A DNA stretch of 64,000 nt, taken from assembly GCF_023554995.1 (NCBI RefSeq), contig NZ_JAMJPK010000001.1, positions 1 to 64,000 on the forward strand. The letters run 5' to 3'. The DNA is from Halomonas gemina (GTDB lineage: Bacteria > Pseudomonadota > Gammaproteobacteria > Pseudomonadales > Halomonadaceae). This document shows, one piece after another, positions 54,905 to 63,591 of the stretch (the first letter of the stretch is position 1; each line of letters starts with the position of its first letter). A program made the position numbers and the translations under genes. The notes under the pieces were generated by a model. It made no database searches. It was not told the DNA's origin and saw only the letters and a list, made by a program, of their open reading frames with translations.

Positions 54905-55501
54905 TCAGTGACGCGGGTCCCAGAGACGACCGCGATGCTCTTGTTCGTACCCCATGCTGCCGAAAGGCACGCTGACCATCTCGAGCTGCATGCCCCAGGG
55001 CGCCATGAAGTAGACCCAGGTCAGACCTTCCATCGGGCCTTCGGTAAAGGTGTGGGGTTCACCCAGCACCTTGACGTCTTGCTCCTTCAGATAGGCGACG
55101 GCCTGATCCATATCGTCGACATAGAAGGCGATATGGTGCCCGCCGATGTCGCTGTTACGTGGCTGTTCGGTGCGCTGATCCGGAGCGGTGTACTCGAAGA
55201 TTTCCAGGTTGGTGCCGTCTCCGCAGCGCACCAGGTGGGCGGCCGGTATCGTCGCCTCGCGGTGGACGTTCAGGTTGGTGACCATCCAGTCGTCGTCGAA
55301 GGGACCGAAGGGGCCGATGGTGAAGAAGGCCTCGCAGCCGATCACGTCGACGAAGAAGTCCACGGCGGCCTGTCGGTCAGGAACGGTAAAGCCGAAGTGT
55401 TGTGGCCCCTGCAGGCCGGGCAGTTCGGCCTGGGCGGTCTGAGTGGCCAGCGCCAGTAGTAGGGCCGGGGCGAGCATGGTGCGCTTCGGGGTCATGGTCA
55501 T
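54905..55501 (-). CDS. secreted VOC (glyoxalase/dioxygenase superfamily) protein
   Basis: 198 residues from ATG 55501 (GGAG upstream). Signal peptide (MTMTPKRTMLAPALLLALAT, cut after AQA). One VOC unit pair: QHFGFTVPDRQAAVDFFVDV with metal-type His, HLVRCGDGTNLEIFEYTA with Glu, GGHHIAFYVDDMDQAVAYLK with His, and MQLEMVSVP with Glu, a full 2-His/2-Glu set. Periplasmic VOC proteins are uncommon. Its own sigma-54 promoter and enhancer repeats match those of the operon 7 kb away, so it likely acts on the same substrate or a toxic by-product. Confidence 0.83.
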   Translation of the reverse strand: MTMTPKRTMLAPALLLALATQTAQAELPGLQGPQHFGFTVPDRQAAVDFFVDVIGCEAFFTIGPFGPFDDDWMVTNLNVHREATIPAAHLVRCGDGTNLEIFEYTAPDQRTEQPRNSDIGGHHIAFYVDDMDQAVAYLKEQDVKVLGEPHTFTEGPMEGLTWVYFMAPWGMQLEMVSVPFGSMGYEQEHRGRLWDPRH

Positions 55502-55536
55502 GGGATGGCTCCGTGTCTTATGGAATTGTTGTCTCG

Positions 55537-55566
55537 GTGACTCCCGCGACATGTCGCGGGAGTCAC
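55537..55566 (-). promoter_or_regulatory. perfect 30-bp palindrome at the VOC transcript start
   Basis: Half-site GTGACTCCCGCGACA followed directly by its exact reverse complement, no mismatch. The sigma-54 element upstream predicts a transcript start at about 55565, so the mRNA would begin with this hairpin; alternatively it is an operator. It ends ~36 bases before the ATG. Confidence 0.65.
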
Positions 55567-55575
55567 GGATACCCG

Positions 55576-55591
55576 AGCAATCGCCATGCCA
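55576..55591 (-). promoter_or_regulatory. sigma-54 promoter of the VOC gene
   Basis: Minus strand TGGCATGGCGATTGCT: GG and GC 10 bases apart, with a perfect TTGCT -12 box. About 75 bases before ATG 55501. Confidence 0.75.
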
Positions 55592-55682
55592 GCAGTATTT
55601 ACGCCGTATTATTTTTTAATGCCTTGTTTATACGAGAATCTTTATAGCAGGGGGACGAGGAGAGGGGGAGGGGAATGGCCAG

Positions 55683-55734
55683 GTGTCACGATCGATACAC
55701 CGATGTCACAGCTGTCACATTACAGTCGTTACAG
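55683..55734 (-). promoter_or_regulatory. upstream activating sites of the VOC gene
   Basis: Minus-strand CTGTAACG (55734-55727) and CGACTGTAAT (55728-55719) reproduce words in the enhancer region at 48594-48636; three TGTCAC copies follow (55684, 55704, 55713, plus strand). They lie ~100-155 bases upstream of the sigma-54 promoter. Confidence 0.62.
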
Positions 55735-55902
55735 TCGGTCAAGACGTCAGGGTGGCGTTGTCGGCGGACGCAAGGTGCTCGGCCGCGTCCCGGTGGGCGG
55801 TTGTCGCAAAATGAAGACGGCGGTGTCGTTCCTGCACCACATGGGTAGGGCAGCCAGGGTCCGCTAGAATGCCCCCACACCATCTCGACATGGAGGTTTC
55901 CC

Positions 55903-56091
55903 ATGAGCCGACGCCTGATGCTGCTGATCTGCCTGCTTGGCGCCAGCCTGTTGCTGGCCGGCTGCAGTTACACCCCCGCGCGCATCCAGTCCGAGCCACT
56001 GGTCGTCATCGACGACGACCGCGGCCATGCCCACTCCGACCGCGGCGGCGGCTTCTGCCCGCCGGGATTGCGGATGCAGGGCCGCTGCTGA
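55903..56091 (+). CDS. small lipoprotein, unknown
   Basis: 62 residues. Lipoprotein signal LMLLICLLGASLLLAGC with the lipid Cys at 20, then a short polar tail with a His/Asp/Gly-rich stretch (DDDRGHAHSDRGGGFCPPG). TGGAGG lies 8 bases before ATG 55903. Tail could bind metal; no family recognised. Confidence 0.65.
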   Translation: MSRRLMLLICLLGASLLLAGCSYTPARIQSEPLVVIDDDRGHAHSDRGGGFCPPGLRMQGRC

Positions 56092-56118
56092 GCACCGCTT
56101 TCCCGTCGAGCGACGCCC

Positions 56119-57219
56119 TCAGCGCAGGGCGTCTTCCAGGATTTGCAGTCGCCCGGGCACCAGGGCATCTTCCACGGCGGTGATGCGCAGCACATGGCCG
56201 AGGTCCGGGTGGGCCGGGCGCGCAATCAGCCGCCCGGCCTCGAGCAGTTCGCGGTTGACCCGCTCGGCGAGCTCGGCGCTGGGCAGCCGGATGCCGATGA
56301 AGTTGGTGGCGCTGGGCAAGACCTCGGCGCCGAGTCCGCGGAAGTGCTCGGTCAGGCGCTTGCGGCGCTTGAGCACCGCGGCGATGTGCTCGCGGGTCTC
56401 GTCGGGATGGTCCAGTACCACCTCGGCCGCGGCCAGGGTCAGGGTCGAGACCGCATAGTGGATGCGCACCTTCATCATCATCGCCAGGGTCTCGGGCTCG
56501 GCGATGGCATAGCCGATGCGCAGCCCCGCCATGCCATGGGCCTTGGAGAGGGTGCGCAGGCGGATCACGCCGGGCAGCACCTCGCGGGCGAAGGGGGTCT
56601 CGGCATCCTCGCGGAAGTCGTGGTAGGCCTCGTCGAGCAGCAGCCAGCAGTCGTCGGGCAGCGTCTCGCGCAGGCGGCGAACGGCCGTGTCGTCGTGCAG
56701 GTGGCCGCTGGGGTTGTCGGGATTGGCCAGGTAGACCAGCCGGGCCTGCTCGCGTCGGGCGGTGGCCGAGAGGGCCTCGAGGTCCGGGGCGAGGCGGCCC
56801 GGCGCCTCCTGGTAGGGGACCTCGACCAGCCGGCAGCCCTGGCCCCGCGCGAAGTAGCCGAAGGTAGGGTAGGTGCCGGCGGTGGCCACCACAGCGGTGC
56901 CGGGTTCGGCCACGGTGCGCAGGGCGAGGGCGATCAGGCTGTCGGCCCCGGCGTCGACCAGCAGCGCCTCGAGCGGGATGCCTTGCTGCTCGGCGAGCCG
57001 CTGGCGGACGCCCAGCGCTTCGGAGTCGCCATAGCAGTAGGCATGCTCGACCATGGCGTCGCCGAAGTGCGCGCGCAGGGCGCGGTGGGGCATGTCGAGT
57101 CCCTCGTTGGAGCCCAGGCGGTGGGGGATCTCGCGGCCCAGGCGGCGCTCCAGCACGCGGATCCCGGGGAAGGGATTGGTGGGGCCGTCGCCGGTCAGGT
57201 GGTCGGGGAAACGGGGCAT
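56119..57219 (-). CDS. histidinol-phosphate aminotransferase-like PLP enzyme
   Basis: 366 residues from ATG 57219 (GGAGG 6 bases upstream; ATGs at 57240 and 57258 lack an SD). Fold-type I aminotransferase: HRLGSNEGLDMPHRALRAHF, TAGTYPTFGYFARGQGC, YLANPDNPSGHLHDD, LLLDEAYHDF, and PLP Lys in RLRTLSKAHGMAGLRIGYAI. HisC-like, but no his genes are near, so a role with other amino acids or phosphonates is possible. Last gene of a long minus-strand run. Confidence 0.86.
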   Translation of the reverse strand: MPRFPDHLTGDGPTNPFPGIRVLERRLGREIPHRLGSNEGLDMPHRALRAHFGDAMVEHAYCYGDSEALGVRQRLAEQQGIPLEALLVDAGADSLIALALRTVAEPGTAVVATAGTYPTFGYFARGQGCRLVEVPYQEAPGRLAPDLEALSATARREQARLVYLANPDNPSGHLHDDTAVRRLRETLPDDCWLLLDEAYHDFREDAETPFAREVLPGVIRLRTLSKAHGMAGLRIGYAIAEPETLAMMMKVRIHYAVSTLTLAAAEVVLDHPDETREHIAAVLKRRKRLTEHFRGLGAEVLPSATNFIGIRLPSAELAERVNRELLEAGRLIARPAHPDLGHVLRITAVEDALVPGRLQILEDALR

Positions 57220-57273
57220 CGAATCCTCCAGATAGGTCATGGACAGTGGGGTCGCCAAGGCTTTTTCCGAAAA

Positions 57274-57717
57274 CTAGGCATCGAGCTGGTAGGTCACCCA
57301 ATCGGTTCGCTCGGCGCAGCGGTCATAGACGCCCCGTGCACGATAGTTGTTCTCGCGGGTGATCCAGCGCACGAAGGGCCAGCCTTGCTGGCGTGCCTCT
57401 TGGCGCAGTGCCTCCATCATCTCATCGACGGCACCCGTGCCGCGATATGCCGGGTCGACAAAGAGATCATCCAGGAAGCCGACGGTGCTCCCGCGCAGTG
57501 GGGACGGCATGGCACGAAAGTGCATCAGCCCCACCGCCTGGCCGTTCGCGTCGCGTGCCAGGCGTCCCTGCAAGCGTGTGCCATCCTGGATCCAGTCCCA
57601 GACGGTGGTCAGCGTCGATTCGCTCATGGGCATGCCATAGTACTCGGCGTAGCCGCGGTAGAGGCGCTGCCAGTCGTCGTGATCGGTGGTGCCCGGAACG
57701 CTGATGGTCAGTGTCAT
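57274..57717 (-). CDS. GNAT family N-acetyltransferase
   Basis: 147 residues from ATG 57717, overlapping the DMT gene stop (ATGA). Acetyl-CoA loop motif FLDDLFVDPAYRGTGAVDEM (normally RGxGxG/A), and RENNYRARGVYDR near the C-terminus. N-acetylates a small molecule or amino acid; substrate unknown. Confidence 0.86.
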   Translation of the reverse strand: MTLTISVPGTTDHDDWQRLYRGYAEYYGMPMSESTLTTVWDWIQDGTRLQGRLARDANGQAVGLMHFRAMPSPLRGSTVGFLDDLFVDPAYRGTGAVDEMMEALRQEARQQGWPFVRWITRENNYRARGVYDRCAERTDWVTYQLDA

Positions 57718-58646
57718 GTGGAAGGCCTCCTGTGCAGCATGACGATCGCCACGGCTGCCAGCGTCAGCAGCAGGGCGATGAATACCTTGGCGCTCAACGG
57801 CTCGCCGAGCAACAGGATGGAGCTCGACACGCCAACGGTCGGGATGATCAGGGTCGAGATGGTGGCCTGGGCGATGGACAAGCGGTTGACGTTCATGAAC
57901 CACAGCATCTGTGCGATGGTGATCGAGAACAGCAGGTGATAAGCCAGTGCCAACCAGGTCGTGGTGTGCCAGTCGCTCGGGCGAGGCATCGGCTCCATGG
58001 CGACCATCATCACGATCATGGGGATGGCACAGAGGGCGAACTGCCAGCCGGTGATCACGACCGCATGGCTTTGCCACGTGCCGCGGCGCTTGATCAGCAC
58101 GGTGCCCAGGGCCCAGGAAAGTGCTGCCCCCAGCATGATCAAGGGCCCTGCCAGGCCCTGGCTGCCGCCTGCCAGGGCGGCCGGGCCGAGCAGGATCAGC
58201 AGGCCTGCCTGCCCGCATGCGAGCCCCGACCACTGACGCCGTGTGATGCGCTGATCGAGTAGCCCCCAGGCCATCAGCAATGCCCAGCACGGCATGCTGA
58301 AGGCGATGATCGCCGCCTGTGAGGTCGGCATGCGCAGCTGGCCAAAGGCCGTCGCCAGGTTGAAGCCGAGAATGGTGAAAACCCCGGTGACCGCGAGCCA
58401 AGGCCACTCCCTCGCCTCCACGCGAAGCGGTATGCCGCGCCAGCGGGCCCAGCCCAGCAGCACCAGCGCGCCAGCGGTAAAGCCGATGGCGCGCAGGGTG
58501 AAGGGTGGCAGGTCGCGGAGGATGAAGCGCACCGCCGGCCAGTTGCCGCCCCAGAAGAGCCCGATGGCGAGGATCAAGGCCAGCGAGCCGAGTGCCGGGC
58601 GGGCGGCGAGCGCGAGCGGCAGACGGTCGATGAGAAAGCGTTCCAT
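57714..58646 (-). CDS. DMT superfamily (EamA) transporter
   Basis: 310 residues, ten helices in two repeats (LALILAIGLFWGGNWPAVRF at the start; second unit GPLIMLGAALSWALGTVLIK; ending TLIIPTVGVSSSILLLGEPL). Likely metabolite exporter. Six bases after the FAD oxidase gene and coupled to the GNAT gene. Confidence 0.88.
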   Translation of the reverse strand: MERFLIDRLPLALAARPALGSLALILAIGLFWGGNWPAVRFILRDLPPFTLRAIGFTAGALVLLGWARWRGIPLRVEAREWPWLAVTGVFTILGFNLATAFGQLRMPTSQAAIIAFSMPCWALLMAWGLLDQRITRRQWSGLACGQAGLLILLGPAALAGGSQGLAGPLIMLGAALSWALGTVLIKRRGTWQSHAVVITGWQFALCAIPMIVMMVAMEPMPRPSDWHTTTWLALAYHLLFSITIAQMLWFMNVNRLSIAQATISTLIIPTVGVSSSILLLGEPLSAKVFIALLLTLAAVAIVMLHRRPST

Positions 58647-58652
58647 CGAGCG

Positions 58653-60047
58653 TCAACCGTCCACCGGCGCGAGCACCTTGTGGCGGTTGAGCAACCCGTG
58701 CGGGTCAAGGGCTCGCTTGAGGGTGTGCATCAGCGTGATCTCCTCGACGGTGCGCGACAGGGACAGGTAGTCGCGTTTCTCCAACCCGATGCCGTGCTCG
58801 GCCGATACCGAGCCGCCAAGCTCGGCGAGCGGCGTGTAGACAAGACGTTCGACGGCGCGACGGGCCGCCGGGTCGGCACTCCCGACGGTAATGGAGATAT
58901 GCAGGTTGCCGTCGCCCAGATGACCGAAGGTGACCATGCGGCCCCGAGGCCAGTCGCGCGCCAGGGCCGCTTCTAGGTCGACGATATAGCGATGCATCTC
59001 CGGAATCGGCAGGCTGACGTCGAAGGTGAACAGCGGTGAGAGGGCCTGTATCAGGCCCTCGATGTCCTCGCGAATCGCCCAGAGGGCCTGGCGTTGAGCG
59101 TCGGACTGGGCGAGGACCGCATCACTGATCAGGCCCTCTTCCAGGGCGCGCTCCAGGGCAAGGGCGAACTGGGCGCCATGGCTCTCCGGGTCGCTCCCCA
59201 GCGACTCGAGGATCACGTAGAAGGGCGCTTCGGGCGACAGCGGTGGCGTGTGCCGGCCGCTCTCCTGGGTTAGCAGCCGATAGTGGCTCTGCCACATCGC
59301 CTCGAAGGCGGCCAGGCTGCCACCGAGCTGGCGGCCCAGGTGGCCCAGCAGGCCGGTCAGGTTCTCGAAGGAGGGGCAGGCGACCAGCGCCGTCTGCACG
59401 TCCGGAGTGGGCGGCTGCAGGTGCAGCACCGCCCGGGTGACGATGCCCAGTGCCCCCTCGCTGCCGATGAACAGCTGCTTGAGGTCAAAGCCCGCATTGT
59501 TCTTGAGCATGCGGTTCATCGAGCTGACCACGGTGCCGTCGGCCAGCACGGCCTCCAGCCCCAGCACCTGCTGGCGCATCATGCCGTAGCGGATGACCCG
59601 GATGCCGCCGGCATTGGTGGCGATGTTGCCGCCGATCGTGCAGCTTCCGCGGGCGCCCAGGTCGAGGGCGAACTGCAGGCCCACCGCCTCGGCGGCCTGC
59701 TGCACGCTCTGCAGTGGCGCCCCCGCCTGGACGGTAAGCGTGGCGCTGACCGGGTCGACGGCTTCAATGGCTTTCATGCGCTCGAGTGACACGGCCAGTT
59801 CGTCGGGATCCGCCTCGGTTCCGTGCACCAGCCCGGTGAGGCCGCCGTGGGTGACCACCGGCTGGCGAGCGGCGTGACAGGCCCGCATCACCTCGGCGAG
59901 TTCCCTGGTCGATCCCGGTCGCACGATGGCCCCGGCACGGCAGGGCGCGCCGGTCAACCAGTCGACCCGCCGGGCACTGACATCGTCGCCGGTGAGGACG
60001 TTGCCGGCGCCGACGATGCGGGTGATCTCCTTCAAGAGGGCGTCCAT
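58653..60047 (-). CDS. FAD-binding oxidoreductase, D-lactate/glycolate dehydrogenase type
   Basis: 464 residues. PCMH-type FAD domain (GAIVRPGSTRELAEVMRACH; PVVTHGGLTGLVHGTEAD; ALDLGARGSCTIGGNIATNA; GIRVIRYGMMRQQVLGLEAV) and a C-terminal FAD-oxidase domain ending VSAEHGIGLEKRDYLSL. Oxidises a D-2-hydroxy acid to the 2-oxo acid, donating electrons to the respiratory chain. Located 23 bases after the ABC ATPase gene, so substrate may be what the transporter brings in. Confidence 0.88.
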   Translation of the reverse strand: MDALLKEITRIVGAGNVLTGDDVSARRVDWLTGAPCRAGAIVRPGSTRELAEVMRACHAARQPVVTHGGLTGLVHGTEADPDELAVSLERMKAIEAVDPVSATLTVQAGAPLQSVQQAAEAVGLQFALDLGARGSCTIGGNIATNAGGIRVIRYGMMRQQVLGLEAVLADGTVVSSMNRMLKNNAGFDLKQLFIGSEGALGIVTRAVLHLQPPTPDVQTALVACPSFENLTGLLGHLGRQLGGSLAAFEAMWQSHYRLLTQESGRHTPPLSPEAPFYVILESLGSDPESHGAQFALALERALEEGLISDAVLAQSDAQRQALWAIREDIEGLIQALSPLFTFDVSLPIPEMHRYIVDLEAALARDWPRGRMVTFGHLGDGNLHISITVGSADPAARRAVERLVYTPLAELGGSVSAEHGIGLEKRDYLSLSRTVEEITLMHTLKRALDPHGLLNRHKVLAPVDG

Positions 60048-60070
60048 GACAGGTTCAGGCTCCGGGTGGG

Positions 60071-61687
60071 TCAGGCAGTGGCCAGGACGTGCGCCCTGCC
60101 GGGGATGGCCTCGAGCAGTTCGCGGGTATAGGCCGCCTGGGGCGAGAGGAAGACCGCTTCCGCACTGCCGTGCTCGACGATGCGGCCGTGCTGCATGACG
60201 ATGATGTGGTCGCAGATCTGGGCGGCGACGCGCAGGTCGTGGGTGATGAACAGCAGCGATAGCGAGAGCTTCTGCTTCAGGTCCTCGAGCAGTTCGAGGA
60301 TCTGCGCCTGAATGGAGACGTCCAGGGCCGAGACGGCCTCGTCGGCAACGATCAGTTCGGGATTGAGCGCCAGCGCCCGGGCGATGCCGATGCGCTGGCG
60401 CTGCCCACCGGAGAACTCATGGGGGAAGCGTTCGGCCGCGGCGGCGCCCAGGCCGACCAGGTCGAGCAGGTCGCCGGCCTCCTTGAGCGCCTGTTGCCTG
60501 TCCACGCCGTTGGCGATGGGGCCCTGGGCGATGGCCATGCCGACCCGGGTGCGCGGGTTGAGCGAGGCATAGGGATCCTGGAAGATCATCTGCACCCGTC
60601 GGCGTTCGCGGCGCAGGGTCTCGCTCTTGAGGCTGGTGAGGTCGATGCCATCGAGGAGCAATTCACCACTGTCGGGCCGTTCCAGGCGGACCACGCAGCG
60701 TCCCAGTGTCGACTTGCCTGAGCCCGACTCGCCGACGATGCCCACCGTCTCGCCGCGCGCCATGGTGAAGCTGACGTCGTTAAGGGCGTGGACCTCACGC
60801 GAGGGCTTGAAGAGCCCTCCGCGGGAGCGGAAGACCTTCTGCAGGTGACGGACCTCGAGCAGCGGGGCCGTCTGGTCGACCTGTCGGGCGGCGGGCATGG
60901 CATTGCTGGGAATCGCCTCGATCAGCGCCCGGGTATATTCGTGCTGGGGGTTCTCCAGCACCTCCCGGGCCTCGCCGAGTTCGACGATGCGTCCCTCGCG
61001 CATCACACAGACCCGGGTGGCGATCTCGGCCACCACGCCGAAATCGTGGGTGATGAACATCACGGCCATGCCGTGGCGACGCTGCAGGTCGCCGATCAGG
61101 TCGAGGATCTGCGCCTGGGTGGTGACGTCCAGTGCCGTGGTGGGCTCATCGGCGATCAGCAGTTCGGGTTTCAGGGCCAGGGCCATGGCGATCATTACCC
61201 GCTGGCGCTGGCCGCCGGAGAGCTCGAAGGGATAGGCGCGGATGGCCTTCTCGGGCTGGGGAATGCCCACCTCGGTCAGCAGTTCCAGGGCACGGGCCTG
61301 TCGCCCGCTCGGGGTCAGCCGATTGTGGGCCTCGAAGACCTCGCCGATCTGGGCGCCGACCCGCATCAGCGGGTTCAGGGCGGTCATCGGTTCCTGGAAG
61401 ATCATGCCGATGCGCAGCCCGCGAAGTTCACGATGCTGTTTCTCGGTAAGGCTCAGCAGGTCCTGTCCATCGAAGACCACCTCACCAGCGGTGGCCCGCA
61501 CGCCCTTGGGCAGCAGACCCATCAAGGCGTTGGCGGCCATGGACTTGCCGGATCCGGATTCACCGACCACGCACATGATCTCGCCGCGTGCCACGTCGTA
61601 GCTGACGTCCTCCACCGCGAAGTCGCGGTCGGCTCCCTCGGGCAGGGCGATGGTCAGGTGGCGAAGGCTCAACAGGATGTCACTCAT
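60071..61687 (-). CDS. peptide/oligomer ABC transporter, fused dual ATPase
   Basis: 538 residues with two complete ABC units: Walker [17 protein letters not shown] (~41) and [16 protein letters not shown] (~322), signatures [15 protein letters not shown] and [15 protein letters not shown], and oligopeptide C-terminal signature between and after them. Equivalent to DppD plus DppF fused, as in GsiA/YejF. Powers uptake through the two permeases. Confidence 0.92.
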   Translation of the reverse strand: MSDILLSLRHLTIALPEGADRDFAVEDVSYDVARGEIMCVVGESGSGKSMAANALMGLLPKGVRATAGEVVFDGQDLLSLTEKQHRELRGLRIGMIFQEPMTALNPLMRVGAQIGEVFEAHNRLTPSGRQARALELLTEVGIPQPEKAIRAYPFELSGGQRQRVMIAMALALKPELLIADEPTTALDVTTQAQILDLIGDLQRRHGMAVMFITHDFGVVAEIATRVCVMREGRIVELGEAREVLENPQHEYTRALIEAIPSNAMPAARQVDQTAPLLEVRHLQKVFRSRGGLFKPSREVHALNDVSFTMARGETVGIVGESGSGKSTLGRCVVRLERPDSGELLLDGIDLTSLKSETLRRERRRVQMIFQDPYASLNPRTRVGMAIAQGPIANGVDRQQALKEAGDLLDLVGLGAAAAERFPHEFSGGQRQRIGIARALALNPELIVADEAVSALDVSIQAQILELLEDLKQKLSLSLLFITHDLRVAAQICDHIIVMQHGRIVEHGSAEAVFLSPQAAYTRELLEAIPGRAHVLATA

Positions 61688-61708
61688 GGAGTTCTCCTTG
61701 GACGCCGT

Positions 61709-62545
61709 TCATGAGCGCTCGCGGGCGAGCTTGGGGTTGAGGGCATCGTCGAGGCCTTCGCCCACCAGGTTGAGCGCCAGCACGGTGAGCAGGATTGCCA
61801 CGCCGGGGAAGAAGCTCAGCCACCAGGCCTGACGGATCACCGTGCGCGCCGCACCAATCATGTAGCCCCAGGACATCACGTTGGGGTCGCCCAGGCCGAG
61901 GAAGGAGAGGGCGGACTCCAGCAGGATGGCCGTGGCGACCATGAGCGAGGCCAGCACGATGATCGGCGACAGGGTGTTGGGCAGGATCTGGCGCAGGATG
62001 ATGGTGGCATTGGTCTGGCCGACCAGGCGAGCCGCCTCCACGTACTCGCGGTGTCGCAGCGACATGAATTCGGCGCGCACCAGGCGGGCCACCGGTGGCC
62101 AGCTGACGATGGCGATAGCCAGCACGATCGAGGTGATGCTGGGTTGCATGATCGCCACCAGCACGATGGCCAGGGCGAAGTTGGGGATGGTCTGGAAGAA
62201 CTCGGTGAAGCGCATCAGGGCGTCGTCGACGAGGCCGCCGTAGTAGCCGGCGATGGCGCCCAGCGGCACGCCGATGGCCAGGGCCACGGTGGTCGAGACC
62301 AGGCCGATCAGCAGCGAGACCCAGGCGCCGTGCATCAGGCCGGCCGCGACGTTGCGCCCCATGGTATCGGTCCCGAGCGGGAAGCCCTCCGTCTCGAGTG
62401 GCGGCAGGAAGGGGCGCTGGACCATGCGCCACGGCGATTCGGGAAACAGCAACGGGGCCAGGATGGCCATCAGGATGATCGCCAGCAGGATGATCAGGCC
62501 TACCAGGGCACCGCGGTTCTGGGCGAAGCGAGCGAAGAAGTTCAT
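61709..62545 (-). CDS. peptide-type ABC transporter permease (DppC-like)
   Basis: 278 residues, six helices. N-terminal OppC segment (NRGALVGLIILLAIILMAIL) and the loop EYVEAARLVGQTNATIILRQ (EAA motif) with ILPNTLSPIIV. GTDTMGRNVAAGLMHGAWVS is typical. ATG overlaps the DppB-like stop by 4 bases. Confidence 0.92.
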   Translation of the reverse strand: MNFFARFAQNRGALVGLIILLAIILMAILAPLLFPESPWRMVQRPFLPPLETEGFPLGTDTMGRNVAAGLMHGAWVSLLIGLVSTTVALAIGVPLGAIAGYYGGLVDDALMRFTEFFQTIPNFALAIVLVAIMQPSITSIVLAIAIVSWPPVARLVRAEFMSLRHREYVEAARLVGQTNATIILRQILPNTLSPIIVLASLMVATAILLESALSFLGLGDPNVMSWGYMIGAARTVIRQAWWLSFFPGVAILLTVLALNLVGEGLDDALNPKLARERS

Positions 62546-63519
62546 GACGCCTCCTTGATGCGCGGGTCGGCCAGGCGGTAGACGAGGTCGGTGATGATGT
62601 TGAAGACGATCACCAGGGCCGCGGAGAAGAAGAAGATGCCCAGCAGCAGGTTGTAGTCACGTTGTTGCAGGGCCTCGAACATCAGCCTCCCTATACCCGG
62701 CCAGGCAAAGACCGTCTCGGTGAGGATGGCCCCGCCAACCATCTGGCCCGCCTGCAGGCCGGCCAGGGTGATGATCGGCAGCAGGGCGTTGCGCAGGATA
62801 TGGCGTCGCTGGATGACGCTGTTCTTGAGGCCCTTGGCGCGTGCCGTCTTGACGAAGTCCTGCTGGGCGGCCTCGAGCATCGAGGCACGCGTCATGCGGG
62901 TATAGATGGCCATGAAGAACAGCGCGAGCGTGGTGGCCGGCAGGATCAGGTGCTTGCCGACGTCCAGGGCGAAGGCGAACCCCTCCAGGCCGGCGCCGAC
63001 TGTGTACATGCCATAGGCCGGTAGCCAGTCGAGATAGACCGAGAACAGCACCACGGCCATCAGCGCGACCCAGAACAGCGGGGTCGCGTAGAAGACCAGC
63101 GCCAGGGCCATGATGAGCGAGCCCGAGGGTTTCTTGACGCGCGCCGCGGCCAGCGAACCGGCGACGATGCCCAGCACCAGCGACAGCACGAAGGCGGTTC
63201 CGGTGAGCAGCAGGGTGGCCGGCAGACGGGCCAGGATCAGGTCGAGCACCGGCACCTGCTGCCGGTAGGAGAAGCCGAAATCGAGCATGGCCACCCCGGA
63301 GACATAGCGCCACAGTTGCACGTGGAGCGGCTGGTCGAGGCCGAAGCGCTCGGTCAGCTGGCGCAGGAACTCCGCATCGGTGGCCCCGGCCTCGCCGGCC
63401 AGGATGGCGGCCGGGTCGCCTGGCGCCATCTGGATGAGGAAGAAGTTGAAGATGATGATCATGAACAGCACGATCACGGCCTTGAACAGCCGTGACACGA
63501 TCAGTCTGGCATAGAGCAT
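62542..63519 (-). CDS. peptide-type ABC transporter permease (DppB-like)
   Basis: 325 residues, six helices (LFKAVIVLFMIIIFNFFLIQ first; then MAPGDPAAILAG of the family). EAA loop DFVKTARAKGLKNSVIQRRH with ILRNALLPIITLAGLQ; ends ETVFAWPGIGRLMFEALQQR and LVYRLADPRIK. Pairs with the DppC-like subunit. Confidence 0.92.
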   Translation of the reverse strand: MLYARLIVSRLFKAVIVLFMIIIFNFFLIQMAPGDPAAILAGEAGATDAEFLRQLTERFGLDQPLHVQLWRYVSGVAMLDFGFSYRQQVPVLDLILARLPATLLLTGTAFVLSLVLGIVAGSLAAARVKKPSGSLIMALALVFYATPLFWVALMAVVLFSVYLDWLPAYGMYTVGAGLEGFAFALDVGKHLILPATTLALFFMAIYTRMTRASMLEAAQQDFVKTARAKGLKNSVIQRRHILRNALLPIITLAGLQAGQMVGGAILTETVFAWPGIGRLMFEALQQRDYNLLLGIFFFSAALVIVFNIITDLVYRLADPRIKEAS

Positions 63520-63591
63520 GCCACTACCCCCTGGCGACGTGGGACGCTGTGGAACGGCACAAGGGCGGCCGCGAGGGCCGCCCCGCGTGGT

